The position numbers were made by a program, and so were the translations under genes. Shown here one piece after another: positions 9,337-19,869 of a stretch of 64,000 bases of DNA (the stretch's first letter is position 1; each line of letters opens with the position of its first letter). The notes under the pieces are model-generated. The model had not been told where the DNA came from, ran no database searches, and worked only from the letters and a program-made list of their open reading frames with translations. Source of the stretch: Symbiodinium natans (lineage: Eukaryota; Sar; Dinophyceae; Suessiales; Symbiodiniaceae); NCBI GenBank assembly GCA_905221605.1, contig CAJNDS010001768.1, positions 546,116 to 610,115 of the forward strand. The letters are read 5' to 3'.

Positions 9337-9400
9337 AGTCACGCCGAGTCGCGAGATGCTGAATTCCACCGCCTCAGAAGAGCCACAAACCCTGGACGCT
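9337..9400 (-). CDS. Candidate internal exon
   Basis: Minus frame reads SSEAVEFSISRLGVTLALPL up to the element at 9324. Confidence 0.35.
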
Positions 9401-9482
9401 GAAAGCCGAACACCAGGGTTTAGGGTTGAGGGTTGAGGGTTGAGGGTTTAGGGTTTAGGGTTCAGGGTTCAGGGTTCAGGGT

Positions 9483-9514
<32 letters not shown>

Positions 9515-9603
9515 GGGTGAGGGCTTAGGGTTTAGGGTTTAGGGATTAGGGTTTAGTGTTCAAGGCATGTTAGATATGACGAGTATCCTTGTTGCCACAA
9601 CAC

Positions 9604-9655
9604 CTACTCTTGCCATACGGACGGGTATAGAACCACAACAGCTCAAAGAAGGGGA
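9604..9655 (-). CDS. Candidate internal exon
   Basis: Minus frame GFPFFELLWFYTRPYGKS ends at AGTAG|GTGTTG (GT donor). An inverted-repeat element at 9664-9772 lies just upstream on the coding strand. Confidence 0.4.
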
Positions 9656-9663
9656 AGCCCTAC

Positions 9664-9772
9664 CTTCGGGACGAAATGAACCCTAAAATTGGGGTCATAT
9701 ACCCTACACTACTATAATTCCTATTAGGGTATATGAACCATACACCCTTTCAGGGTTCATTTAGTCCCCAAG
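9664..9772. mobile_element. CTTGGGGAC-family inverted-repeat element
   Basis: CTTCGGGACGAAATGAACCC and GGTTCATTTAGTCCCCAAG are inverted termini; the interior matches 3428-3613 and 37287-37509 (ATTGGGGTCATATACCC). Confidence 0.8.
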
Positions 9773-9827
9773 GCAAGACCCACCCCCCCACACTAAACCC
9801 CAAACCCTTTAAACAGGCTGGTTCTTA

Positions 9828-9911
9828 GTAGGGAATGAGGGAATGAGGTACCTCTGCAATCCCTTACAGGGTATATATAGGGCCCGAATTCCCTCATTCC
9901 CTACTAAAACC
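9828..9911. mobile_element. TAGTAGGGAATGAGG-family inverted-repeat element
   Basis: CTTAGTAGGGAATGAGG is answered by CCCTCATTCCCTACTAA at the right. Second copy at 51347-51492. Confidence 0.7.
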
Positions 9912-9988
9912 CCCTAATCCCTAACCCCCCCCCCCCCCCCAAAAAAAAAAAAAAAAAAACAACTCATCGCTGCTAGGGCACCGGAACC

Positions 9989-10062
9989 ATGGATTCCTCA
10001 CGGCCAGAGGAGTTGCTGCTGCCGGTGTTGAGGGCGTCGGCCCTCAGGGGCGAAGGAGGCTT
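9989..10062 (+). CDS. Candidate first exon
   Basis: ATG in the context GGAACCATGGAT gives MDSSRPEELLLPVLRASALR, then runs to AAGG|GTTAGG at the start of the octamer array. Product unknown. Confidence 0.45.
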
Positions 10063-10067
10063 TAAGG

Positions 10068-10415
10068 GTTAGGGGTTTAGGGGTTTAGGGGTTTAGGGGT
10101 TTAGGGGTTTAGGGGTTTAGGGGTTTAGGGGTTTAGGGGTTTAGGGGTTTAGGGGTTTAAGGGTTTAGGGGTTTAGGGGTTTAGGGGTTTAGGGGTTAGG
10201 GTTGGTTAGGGTTTAGGGTTTAGGGTTTGGGGTTGAGGGTTGAGGGTTTAGGGGTTTAGGGGTTTAGGGGTTTAGGGGTTTAGGGGTTTAGGGGTTTAGG
10301 GGTTTAGGGGTGTAGGGGTTTAGGGGTTTAGGGGTTTAGGGGTTTAGGGGTTTAGGGGTTTAGGGGTTTAGGGGTTTAGGGGTTTAGGGGTTTAGGGGTT
10401 TAGGGGTTACGGTTG
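10068..10415. repeat. TTTAGGGG octamer array
   Basis: About 40 units with four G instead of three, interrupted once at 10195-10250 by ordinary TTTAGGG and GGGTTGA units. Such a homogeneous variant points to local unequal exchange. Confidence 0.95.
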
Positions 10416-10638
10416 GTTAGGGTTTAGAGTTTAGGGTTTAGGGTTGAGGGTTGAGGGTTTAGGGTTTGGGGTTTGGGGGTTTGGGGGTTTAGGGATTAGG
10501 GGTTCAGGGTGGGTTGAGGGCTCAGGATGTCATTCAGGTTTAGGGCTTGTATATTTCAAGCTAAGAAATAAGAAGACTTCAGTACACAAGTTAGGGACGC
10601 AAGGCGGTCGCAATGCCTGCATGCGAACTCCCCAGCCC

Positions 10639-12125
10639 ATCGGTTACAAGCTGAATCCGGCACTGAACTGAACCGCGCGCACTCCATGTCACGCGCGGCA
10701 CTGGGATTGCCAGTTCCCGCAGTGTCTGCAGAGTCAGTTTGGCTTCATGCTCACATTTGGCAGCATGCGCTTCAGGTCACTGCAAAGTGACTGTCGTCAA
10801 GATTTCCCACGCTCCACCACTTAACCCCGTTTCCCATCTAACGTCACTGCACGCACATCACGTCTGTCTTGAAAAGCTTGCTTGCACTGAAACGGTTGTC
10901 GTGCCTACACGCAGATGCACCATCCAATCGGTTACAAGCTGAATCCGGCACTGAACTGAACCGCGCGCACTCCATGTCACGCGCGGCACTGGGATTGCCA
11001 GTTCCCGCAGTGTCTGCAGAGTCAGTTTGGCTTCATGCCCACATTTGGCAGCATGTGCTTCAGGTCTCCGCAAAGTGACTGTCGTCAAGATTTCCCACGC
11101 TCCACCACTTAACCCCGTTTCCCATCTAACGTCACTGCACGCACATCACGTCTGTCTTGACAAGCTTGCTTGAACTGAAACGGTTGTCATGCCGACACGC
11201 AAATGCACAATCCGACCGGTTACAAGCTGAATCCGGCACTGAACTGAACCGCGCGCACTCCATGTCACGCGCGGCACTGGGATTGCCAGTTCCCGCAGTG
11301 TCTGCAGAGTCAGTTTGGCTTCATGCCCACATTTGGCAGCATGCGCTTCAGGTCTCTGCAAAGCGACTGTCGTCTTGAAGATTTCCCACGCTCCACCACT
11401 TAACCCCGTTTCCCATCTAACGTCACTGCACGCACATCACGTCTGTCTTGAAAAGCTTGCTTGAACTGAAACAGTTGTCATGCCTACACGCAAATGCACC
11501 ATCCGATCGGTTACAAGCTGAATCCGGCACTGAACTGAACCGCGCGCACTCCATGTCACGCGCGGCACTGGGATTGCCAGTTCCCGCAGTGTCTGCAGAG
11601 TCAGTTTGGCTTCATGCTCACATTTGGCAGCATGCGCTTCAGGTCTCTGCAAAGTGACTGTCGTCAAGATTTCCCACGCTCCACCACTTAACCCCGTTTC
11701 CCATCTAACGTCACTGCACGCACATCACGTCTGTCTTGAAAAGCTTGCTTGAACTGAAACGGTTGTCATGCCGACACGCAAATGCACAATCCGACCGGTT
11801 ACAAGCTGAATCCGGCACTGAACTGAACCGCGCGCACTCCATGTCACGCGCGGCACTGGGATTGCCAGTTCCCGCAGTGTCTGCAGAGTCAGTTTGGCTT
11901 CATGCCCACATTTGGCAGCATGCGCTTCAGGTCTCTGCAGAGTATATGCTTAAGCAGCAAAGCACTCCACCACCTGACCCAGGCCTTACTTCAAACGCGA
12001 ATGCAAGCAAATCCGGAACGGTCTGCACGCGGACGCGGAATGCCCGATCAGTTTCAAGCCAGATCTCTCGTCGAACTGGGCCGCACTCACTCCATGTCTC
12101 ACGCGACACTGGCACTGGCAGTTAG
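10639..12125. repeat. 288-291 bp tandem repeat, five copies plus one diverged
   Basis: Units start near 10639, 10927, 11215, 11506 and 11795 and are nearly identical; a diverged partial copy covers about 12005-12125. Each contains GGTTACAAGCTGAATCCGGC and GTCACGCGCGGCACTGGG. Both strands keep an open frame of 62-76 codons through each unit (plus: SGTELNRAHSMSRAALGLPV; minus: AKCGHEAKLTLQTLRELAIP), so coding cannot be read from openness alone. Confidence 0.9.
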
Positions 12126-12300
12126 TCCAGCAGGGTACTGTTTAAGTTTAAATTCTCTCCATCTACATAAGGGTCAGCCCAAAACCCTAAACCCTAAAAG
12201 GTCTTCCAAGGGGAAGCCTGCCAGTTCAGGAACCTACTTACCATGCACTGGTAGCAAACAGTGTACGCAGTGCAGGGAAAAGCGTGGCGCTTTCTGATTT

Positions 12301-12385
12301 CTTGGTAGCCGAGCAACCCTACTATTGCAAGAGTTCCACCTTTTTTTCGGTGCTGGTTCTTACAAAGCAACCCACAACAAGGGCA
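12301..12385. mobile_element. Truncated CTTGGTAGCCC-family element
   Basis: Left end CTTGGTAGCCGAGC and the inner GGTGCTGGTTCTT...AAGGGCAAAA segment are present. The right terminus is replaced by CCCTAAA-like repeat. Confidence 0.5.
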
Positions 12386-12424
12386 AAAACTCTAAACCCT
12401 CAACCTTAAACCCGAAACACCCCA

Positions 12425-12530
12425 AAACCCACGACCAACTTCTCTGAGCCCGAGAGGCTCCACGCAGGAGGACTCGGAACTCGACCCACGGAGGTAGGTC
12501 GTTTTGTTCTGGCAGGATGGTCGGACTAAG
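12425..12530 (-). CDS. Candidate exon
   Basis: Minus frame reads PEQNDLPPWVEFRVLLRGAS. Product unknown. Confidence 0.35.
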
Positions 12531-12554
12531 GGAGTAGCATGTTATGGTACCTAT

Positions 12555-12830
12555 ATACAACTATCATATAAAGTACTATAGGAGTAATGTGTATATATAT
12601 ACATATATACAACTATCATATAGTAAGTACTAAAATATACCTCACAACAGTCTTTTAAATCTCTATATATATATATACTCAACTATACTCGAAAGTACTA
12701 GAATATACAAAAATATTGATTATAAAGGATTGTGTACGTATGTGTGCATACAGATTTGTGTATGTAGGTGCACGAACATGTGTGAGTTGGTAGCTATTTG
12801 GAAATGCTTAGTGGGTTAGTTCTGTATTTC
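12555..12830. other. AT-rich non-coding stretch
   Basis: TATATATAC clusters and CAACTATCATATA repeated twice (12560 and 12609); no gene seen. Confidence 0.7.
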
Positions 12831-13181
12831 CGTATGCTGCTCTTGCTTCTTGCTTTTGTTCTTTGCCCACGTGCTCGTGATTGCTGTTTGAGGGCAATAG
12901 AAGAATAGCCAAGGAAAAACAAAAGGGTTCGGGGTGTAGGGTTTAGGGTTTGGGGCTTAGGGTTTAGGGCCCTGCAACCCCCGAGCCCTTTAATCCTTGT
13001 AACCCCTCAACCCTTTTAACTCCCCAACCCTTTAATCCCTCAACCCAAAATCCTGAACCCCTGAAAGCCAAAACCCGAAACTCCCAAACCCTGAACCCCT
13101 AAAACTCCTACACTTACCCCATAAACCCCTAATACGCTAAACCCTAACCCCTAAACCCTTTCAACCCCGAACCTTCGAACA

Positions 13182-13385
13182 CTTGGTAGCCCACCATATG
13201 ATAATGAGGTTACCCCTTTGGGGTTGGTTACCTTGATAAGGGCAAAGCCCTACACCCTAAACCCTGAACCCTGAACCCTGAACCCTGAACCCTAAACCCT
13301 AAACCCTAAACCCTAAACCCTAAACCCTAAACCCTAAACCCTGAACCAAAAGCAACGGCCAAAAGGGCACCACTGGGCTACCAAG
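13182..13385. mobile_element. CTTGGTAGCCC-family element with internal CCCTAAA block
   Basis: Perfect terminal CTTGGTAGCCC / GGGCTACCAAG, flanked by AACA at 13178-13181 and 13386-13389 (4-bp duplication). CCCTAAA/CCCTGAA block at about 13255-13343. Confidence 0.85.
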
Positions 13386-13389
13386 AACA

Positions 13390-13465
13390 CGATCCGGCCC
13401 TTTAGCGCCTCAGGGCACGGAACGCAGTCTCCGTCATTGCCTTCTGCCCTGTGCCGCCAGGTGAA
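13390..13465 (-). CDS. Candidate exon, cysteine-containing
   Basis: Minus frame reads AEGNDGDCVPCPEALKGRI. The CxxC spacing resembles the cysteine-rich exons at 20747, 22583 and 52505. Confidence 0.4.
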
Positions 13466-13797
13466 GAGTTAGGGTTTTAGGGTTTCGGGTTTAGGGCTGT
13501 AGGGTTTAGGGTTTGGGGTTTTGAAGGAAATTGGTTGACCCTAGGCCCTAGAACCCTAAACCCTATACCCTAGCCTTAGGGTTGTTGAGCTTGTTTCGGG
13601 TCTGTAGGGTTTTCTAGTGCTGCGAGCGGAGACCCCAGCCAAGACCCATAGATTGTAGGGTCCTGAAGGGGTTCAAGGGGGTGTTTAGGGTTCAGGGTTT
13701 AGGGTTTGGGGTTTAGGGTTTAGGGTTTAAGGTTTAGGGTTTCGGGCTTAGGGCTAAATACTCCCCAGTACTCCCTGAAATCCTATAGAGGGAGAAG

Positions 13798-13842
13798 ATG
13801 TCTTTGCAAGCCATGAGAAAAAACGCAGCGGCTACAAATGAT
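13798..13842 (+). CDS. Candidate first exon
   Basis: ATG opens MSLQAMRKNAAATND and reaches GATAT|GTAAAC, a good GT donor. It may start the plus-strand series at 14164 and 14386. Confidence 0.3.
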
Positions 13843-13920
13843 ATGTAAACCCTAAACCCCCGCAAGCCCCTATAAGCCCCTATACGCCCCTACAAGCTCC
13901 GAAGCCCAAAAACAAAAATG

Positions 13921-14016
13921 CTTGCTTAAGGAAAAATAGATCAAAATATTCTTCCTTATAAGGGTAACATAGGGATTATTGCCATTTGAGTTTGGGGGTT
14001 CTTAGGCGAACAGTAG
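13921..14016. mobile_element. CTACTATTTGCTC-family element
   Basis: Left CTTGCTTAAGG, core CTTCCTTATAAGGGTAACAT, right GTTCTTAGGCGAACAGTAG. Confidence 0.6.
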
Positions 14017-14163
14017 TAAAACCCCGACAAACCCAGTTCAGGCTGTTCCGGGGCTCTCCTTGCGCTCACTGCGGGCCCACGCCCCCAGTACTCTTTGACT
14101 CCCCTAAACCCTAAACCCCAAACCCCAAACCCTAAACCATACGGGTTTAGGGTTTAGGGCTCC

Positions 14164-14212
14164 GGGCACTACTGAACCCAGACGTCGTGGCCTACGTTGC
14201 CTTCACCCAGTA
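14164..14212 (+). CDS. Candidate internal exon
   Basis: Reads ALLNPDVVAYVAFT and ends at ACCCA|GTAAAT. Confidence 0.35.
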
Positions 14213-14385
14213 AATCCCAACAGTCACTCCGCAGGCTTAAAAATTTAAGAACCCTCAACAATAAACCCTAAACGGCCCTTGGCCCGAAAACCTATTCCCT
14301 AAACCCTCAACCCTCAACCCTCAACCCTAAACCCTAAACCCTAAACCCCCTTAACCTGCTTTGCCACATTTTGTCCCGGTTACAG

Positions 14386-14443
14386 CTTGAACTCGCCAAT
14401 GGCGCACGCAGTGCACTGCTGCTGGACCTGTCTCCACGTACAA
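14386..14443 (+). CDS. Probable internal exon
   Basis: GTCCCGGTTACAG acceptor and ACAA|GTAAGC donor bracket LELANGARSALLLDLSPRT. The best-formed plus-strand splice pair in this region. Product unknown. Confidence 0.5.
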
Positions 14444-14706
14444 GTAAGCCCTTTCAGGCCTCTTAAAAGTACTCCCCTAAACCCGAAGCCCGAAGCCCGA
14501 AACCCTAAACCCTAAACAAGGTCATCTTAAACCCAATGGGAGAAGCTTAAACAAGAAAGAATATTGCGCCATGCTCAGGGTATCTTCAGGGTTTAGGGTT
14601 TAGGGTTTCCGTTTCGGGTTTAGGTTTTTAGGGTTTACAGTATATTGCCCCCCCCCCCCCCCCGTCACCCTCAAAGGTCCTACAGATACTTAGCACATCT
14701 TAAAGG

Positions 14707-14815
14707 CTTGGTAACCCGATAGCCATATTATCATAAGGGCACCCTTTTGGGGTTGGCTTTTTATAAGGGAACCAGAACACCAAAAAGGGAAAAGGGTACC
14801 ACTGTGTTGCCAAAG
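14707..14815. mobile_element. CTTGGTAGCCC-family element
   Basis: CTTGGTAACCCGATAGCC at left; TACCACTGTGTTGCCAAAG at right; family core between. Target duplication unclear. Confidence 0.7.
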
Positions 14816-15179
14816 GATTTTTGGGGCGTGAGCTTCATGCTTCCTTAAGGATGGAGGGAGGGGGGGTTAGTTAGTTCATTAGCTGGGTTTAGGGTTTAGG
14901 GTTTAGGGTTTAGTGTTTAGGGTTTAGGGTTTAGGGATAGTAATTCTTCCCCCCCCCCCCCCACAACCCCCACTGCTCCCGAAGGAAACTTGTTAGACTT
15001 TACTCAGGTAGTAGGTACCATTTCTCTAACTAACTGCTCACTCGGCTAAGGCTCCTCAAGTTCGAAACTACCTGCCCTGCTGGGATCCCACGACTAAAAC
15101 CCTAAACGCACAACCAAGTACTTAGGTTACTTAGGTCATAACGAGATTTGTCACAACCCTGAACTCTAAATCCATAAGA

Positions 15180-15505
15180 ACCCTGTAACGTACGTTCAGG
15201 GTCTGGTCCCATCCTTATTGATGGTGGTTACGGCCTAGCTCAGAGAGAAGTTTTCCTGTCACGTAGAAAGACTCATGATGGTACGGTTTCTATGTTGGGT
15301 TTTTAGGTGTCATGAGATTGATGGTGTACTATTAGAATGAGTCTTCTGGAGATAGAGATTGAAGAACTCCTAGAAAGATAGAACGAAGTGAGAGCACCAA
15401 GACAGTAGATTCATATGGTAAGTTCTCATGATGGTACGGTTTCTAAGTCAAGATGGTACGGACAGACTGAGCGGTTAGACCAAGAGCCAAGATACTAGAT
15501 TCAAG
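15180..15505. other. Unique sequence with a 147-bp spaced direct repeat
   Basis: TCATGATGGTACGGTTTCTA occurs at about 15282 and 15428, and CCAAGAYASTAGATTCA recurs nearby. No telomeric repeat and no convincing frame. Confidence 0.6.
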
Positions 15506-15765
15506 GTGCAGGCTCCAGGCACTCGCCAAGCCGTTGCTGCAGCCTGAGTTTCTTTGCTTCCTGGCCCATGTCTTGTTCTTCCCGCCACTGCTTTTCCAAG
15601 GAAGCCTCTTCCTTCGGAAAAGCGAACTCGGTGCTCAGTTCGAGCTCTGTGTGCGTGACCTTCTCGCTTCCTCCTGCAGCACGTCTGGCAGTAGCGGCTC
15701 AGTAGCGAGCTCGCGGAGAAAGTCTGCTCAGTGCTGCGTCCGCACCCTCATCCGCCATGACTGCG
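15505..15765 (-). pseudogene. Coding-like minus-strand island with a frame break
   Basis: One minus frame reads DFLRELATEPLLPDVLQEEA; shortly after, another frame continues EKVTHTELELSTEFAFPKEE and EASLEKQWREEQDMGQEAKK. The second part is charged and helix-like. The join needs a frameshift or a very small intron, so a broken gene or a base error is likely. A plus-strand 85-codon frame over the same span is low-complexity Ser/Phe/Leu. Confidence 0.4.
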
Positions 15766-15949
15766 AGTATGTACAGTGGCGACAGGGCTGAGGTTTAGGT
15801 GTAAGGTTCCGGTCACAGGGTGCGCAACCTAAACCCTGAACTCCCAACCTCTAACCCTTTAAGGTAGGGTTTAGGGTTTAAATTAGCATTCTGGATTCAG
15901 GGTTCAGGGTTTGGGGTTTAGGGTACACAGAACCTTTAACCTTGCCCAG

Positions 15950-16006
15950 CTGCCGAGTCGTACTTGAAGCCGGCAACGCAGACGCAGGCATCCGCACTCA
16001 CCTCAG
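15950..16006 (+). CDS. Candidate internal exon
   Basis: CTTGCCCAG acceptor and CCTCAG|GTGC donor enclose CRVVLEAGNADAGIRTHL, which resembles an ankyrin helix-loop (VVLEAGNAD). Confidence 0.45.
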
Positions 16007-16227
16007 GTGCTTGGGAGTCTGGGACAGCAAGTTAACCCGCCTAAGCCCTACACCGGGAACCCTAAACCCCAAATTCTCGCCCGGCCTTCTTAAGCCGTAC
16101 CCACACTTTTCTAAAGTCTAGGGTGCCTCCCCGAAACCCTAAACCCTAAACCCCAAACCCTAAACCCTAAACCCTAAGCCCTAAACCCTAAACCCTAAAC
16201 CCCAAACCTTAAGGCCACACGGCAGCT

Positions 16228-16355
16228 CAGAACACCCATCCTGGATGGACGCTAGTGCCATTGGGAAGTGGTCGAGTGCAGCCCCCTACACCGGAGCTGT
16301 GCCCTTCGAGAGCCAGAAACCCCCAAAGAACATATTTCCCCTGCATCTTCTATAG
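16228..16355 (+). CDS. Candidate terminal exon
   Basis: Plus frame SEHPSWMDASAIGKWSSAAP continues to PPKNIFPLHLL and a TAG stop. It could follow the exon at 15950-16006. Product unknown. Confidence 0.45.
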
Positions 16356-16431
16356 AGTTCTTAAGGTTTAGGGTTTAGGGTTTAGGGTTTAGGGTTTTTT
16401 GGCGGACAAGCTGGAGCAGATAAGCGCGCGA

Positions 16432-16950
16432 TCAATTCCCGTGTGGCGCGCCCTTGTCCTTGCCGCGCATCCTCGGCGATCTGGGAGATTTCCGCCGTGG
16501 GGACTCCCACCTTTGGGCATCCTGAGCTCCGCGCCAAGGAGCCTTTGGTGGTTGCGACCAATATGTCGCCTCTGCCGATGCAGCGGCCTGCCAGTGGCTG
16601 CCACATTTTCCGCAGAAACTCTGTGTCAGCCTGTTCTGTTGCCTGCATCCAGCGCATTGCCATGCTTTGTTGTTGGTCGCCATTGCGCCACTGGTCCACA
16701 GTCTTGTTCTGTCGACAAGACCGGAGTTGCTGTGGTGTCTGTCCAGCGTACGGATTGCAGCCTGAACTTCTGCAAGAGAAGGCTGCGGCTCCCCCAGCGT
16801 TCTCAAGACCGTGCGCGCCCTCGTCCTTGACCGTCGGGCGCGCCGGTGCCAACCAGGTTCGGCTTTGGGGGCCGTTGCAGTGATTGCTTCCAGTGCAGGC
16901 GCAAAGTACGAGGATCCACCAGCTGATTGCCCAGAACATAAAAGGGCCAA
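16432..16950 (-). CDS. RanBP2-type zinc-ribbon protein, possible retroelement ORF
   Basis: A 172-codon minus frame has a basic Arg/Ala-rich start and then WQCAGCRQQNRLTQSFCGKC near residues 96-115, a W-x-C-x2-C-x10-C-x2-C zinc ribbon like RanBP2 fingers, which bind RNA or ubiquitin. The tail is rich in Pro, Arg and Ser. No neighbouring reverse transcriptase is visible, so a retroelement origin is only a guess. The plus strand is open too, but low in complexity. Confidence 0.45.
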   Translation of the reverse strand: MALLCSGQSAGGSSYFAPALEAITATAPKAEPGWHRRARRSRTRARTVLRTLGEPQPSLAEVQAAIRTLDRHHSNSGLVDRTRLWTSGAMATNNKAWQCAGCRQQNRLTQSFCGKCGSHWQAAASAEATYWSQPPKAPWRGAQDAQRWESPRRKSPRSPRMRGKDKGAPHGN

Positions 16951-16965
16951 AGAGCCAATGTCAGG

Positions 16966-17042
16966 GTCCAGTCAGGTGCCAACCTGAATCAAAAGGCAAG
17001 GATACCAGGATCCAGTCAGGTGCCAACCTGAATCAAAAGGCG
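16966..17042. repeat. 30-bp direct repeat
   Basis: CCAGTCAGGTGCCAACCTGA plus ATCAAAAGGC occurs at about 16966 and 17011. Confidence 0.85.
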
Positions 17043-17664
17043 AAAAAGAGGGCCAAGCCAGGGGCAAAGTAAATTGCAGCCAAGGCCGGCGATTCGTTCA
17101 CACAGGAACTCGACCAGGCGCGACTCTGGTAAACGCGCAGAAGCAACCCGATGCCCAGATCGAGGTTGAGGCACGACAGTAGGCCAGGTAAGTGGCAGCT
17201 ACAGCGGCGAAGCGAAATGGCAGGGTTGGGATTGGTGTGCAGGAAGAGGGCGCACTTGCGGACCACCTCCCCTGCAGACGCGGGTTCGGGCGAACCGCGC
17301 GTGGGGTTTATGTCAGGAACAGGGACCACTAGGGAAACTACCTGTCCTGGAGCATAAACGCCTGGGTTTAGGGTTTAGGGTTTAGGGTTTAGGGTTTAGG
17401 GTTTAGGGTTTGGGGTTTAGGGTTTAGGGTTTAGGGTTTAGGGTTTAGGGTTCAAGGGGAGTATGTAACCCAAGGTTCCCCAAAGCTCCCCACCACTCCC
17501 TAAGGCTCCCTAAGCTTCCCTAAGGTTCCCTAGGTACCTACCCCCCATGAACCCCCCTGGCTTAAGAAACCCCGTAAAAAACTCAGGCAAGAATATTGAA
17601 GGTTTGAGTCTAGAAGCTCACAGCATCTCACAGCGGGGGGGGGGGGGGGGGGGGGCGGGGGACA

Positions 17665-17800
17665 AAACCTAGCACTGATGAAACTTGTTGGATTGCGTTA
17701 GAAAACATGTGCCTTCGCGCGACATGCCGTCCTCCCACACCCCTGGGTGTGTTGGGGCGCCATTCTACATGGTATCTACTGCCGCTGCACCGCGAGACGC
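17665..17800 (-). CDS. Candidate exon
   Basis: Minus frame reads CSGSRYHVEWRPNTPRGVGG and HMFSNAIQQVSSVLGF. A run of G precedes it at 17634. Confidence 0.3.
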
Positions 17801-17825
17801 CCCAAACCCTAAACCCCAAACCCTA

Positions 17826-17955
17826 AACCCTTGTTTAGGGTTTAGGGTTTAGGGTTTAGGGTTTAGGGTTTAGGGTTTAGGTTTAGGTTTAGGGTTTAGG
17901 GTTTAGGGTTTAGGGTTTAGGGTTTAGGGTTTAGGGTTTAGGGTTTAGGGTCTAG
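17826..17955. repeat. TTTAGGG array
   Basis: Near-pure heptamers, a few hexamer slips. Confidence 0.95.
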
Positions 17956-18599
17956 GGCGGTTTAGGTGGGGGGGGGGGTGGGGGGAGAGAAAGGCTTCGA
18001 TGCAGCCCAGGAAACAGCTCCGGCAGAAGGAGTGGTCTGATCCGTGCCGCAGGCGAGACCTTGAAGCCCAACCCAGGGGCTTGGGCTTGGGGGTTTTGGC
18101 TAGGGTTTAGGGTTTAGGGTTGAGGGTTTCGGGTTTAGGGTTTAGGGTTTAGGGTTTCGGGTTTCGGGTTAAGGTTTAGGGCTTACGAGAGTTTGAGGCT
18201 CCCCCCCCCCCACACCGAAGTCCCCCTAAATCCCCCGAAGCCAAGTATAGCGAAAGTAAACCCTTGAACAGTAAACCCCAACTTAAGGGGCACGTGCGGC
18301 GAAGCTGTAGGTAGGCAAACCAAAGTTAGAGGTTAACCCCAAGCCAGCCCTGAACCCTAAATCCGAAACCCCAAACCCCAAACCCTACAGGCCCTCAACC
18401 CAGACCCCTAACAGCATCCAAAAAGGAGCCCCCACATAGTGCCCTATACGACTATCGGGTCATTCTTAGGAACCCTTAAAGGGATCCACTTTTTGGATCC
18501 TCCCGAAATTCTGGGTATAAACGCCCTAAACCCTAAACCCTACACCCTAAACCCTAAACCCTAGACCCTAGACCCCTACCCCCCGACCCCCCTAAACTC

Positions 18600-18690
18600 T
18601 AAACCCTAAACCCTAAACCCTAAACCCTAAACCCTAAACCCTAAACCCTAAACCCTAAACCCTAAACCCTAAACCCTAAACCCTAAACCC
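18600..18690. repeat. CCCTAAA array
   Basis: Pure. Confidence 0.95.
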
Positions 18691-18711
18691 CTGCGGACCC
18701 TCAAGCCGAGC

Positions 18712-18790
18712 TCACCAAGCCCTGGAAAACGCAGCACACCGCCGTCCCCAAGTCCGCCGAGCCGCGGGTCGCCACGCTCACCTCACCTTT
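18712..18790 (+). CDS. Candidate internal exon
   Basis: Plus frame reads AELTKPWKTQHTAVPKSAEP. The minus strand is also open, so strand is tentative. Confidence 0.3.
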
Positions 18791-18827
18791 CGGGTTTAGG
18801 GTTTAGGGTTTAGGGTTTAGGGTTTAG

Positions 18828-19019
18828 GGTTTATAGGGTTTATAGGGTTTATAGGGTTTATAGGGTTTATAGGGTTTATAGGGTTTATAGGGTTTATAGG
18901 GTTTATAGGGTTTATAGGGTTTATAGGGTTTATAGGGTTCATAGGGTTTATAGGGTTCATAGGGTTCATAGGGTTTATAGGGTTTATAGGGTTCATAGGG
19001 TTTATAGGGTTTATAGGGT
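18828..19019. repeat. TTTATAGGG nonamer array
   Basis: About 21 units of TTTATAGGG, a telomeric unit with an inserted TA, with occasional TTCATAGGG. Locally amplified variant. Confidence 0.95.
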
Positions 19020-19099
19020 TTAGGGTTTGGGGTTTACGGTTTAGGGTTTAGGGCTTAGGGTTTAGGGTTTAGGGTTTAGGGTTTAGGGTTTAGGGTTTA

Positions 19100-19270
19100 G
19101 GGGGTTCAGGGTTCAGGGGTTAGCGTTTGGGGTTTGGGGTTTAGGGTTTAGGCTTTAGGGTTTAGGGTTTAGGGGGTTCAGGGTTCAGGGGTTAGCGTTT
19201 GGGGTTTGGGGTTTAGGGTTTAGGCTTTAGGGTTTAGGGTTTAGGGGGTTCAGGGTTCAGGGGTTAGCGT
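19100..19270. repeat. 71-bp higher-order telomere-variant repeat, three copies
   Basis: GGGGTTCAGGGTTCAGGGG with GTTAGCGTTTGGGG and GGCTTTAGGG recurs three times at a period of about 71 bp. Confidence 0.85.
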
Positions 19271-19869
19271 TTGGGGTTTGGGGTTTGGGGTTTGGGGTTT
19301 GGGGTTTGGGGTTTGGGGTTTGGGGATTGGGTTTGGGTTGTGGGTTGTGGGTTAGGGCTTTGGGTTTAGGACTTTGGATTTAGAATTTGGGTTCAGGCTC
19401 AACCCTAAACCCTGCTCTGGGACTCTGGGGGTTCAAAGCTTCGCCAGCTTGGGAATTGAAATGGAGGCTCGACGAGGGTTTGGGTTTTTGGGCTTAGGGT
19501 TTCCTCAAACGTTTTTTTCCCCAAAAGGACACCCGACAAAAAGCACTCACCAAGATGTAGAAGGAACCAAAGAAAGTGCCATGCACTCATCAATTGCAGG
19601 AGAATAAGCCTTACTCCACTTAGGAAGCTTGATTCCTGGGAACCTGGGGGTCTTGGGCATAGGGTTGCAAGGTTCTGGGATTTCGGTTTGTAGGGTTTGT
19701 AGGGTTCGTGGGAGGTTTACGAAAACTGAACCCTAAACCCTAAACCCTAAACCCTAAACCCTAAGCCCTAAACCCTAAACCCTAAACCCTAAACCCTAAA
19801 CCCTAACCCTAAACCCTAAACCCTAAACCCATTCATTTCTTGAGGCACAAGAACGGGGCCTCCAGCACA

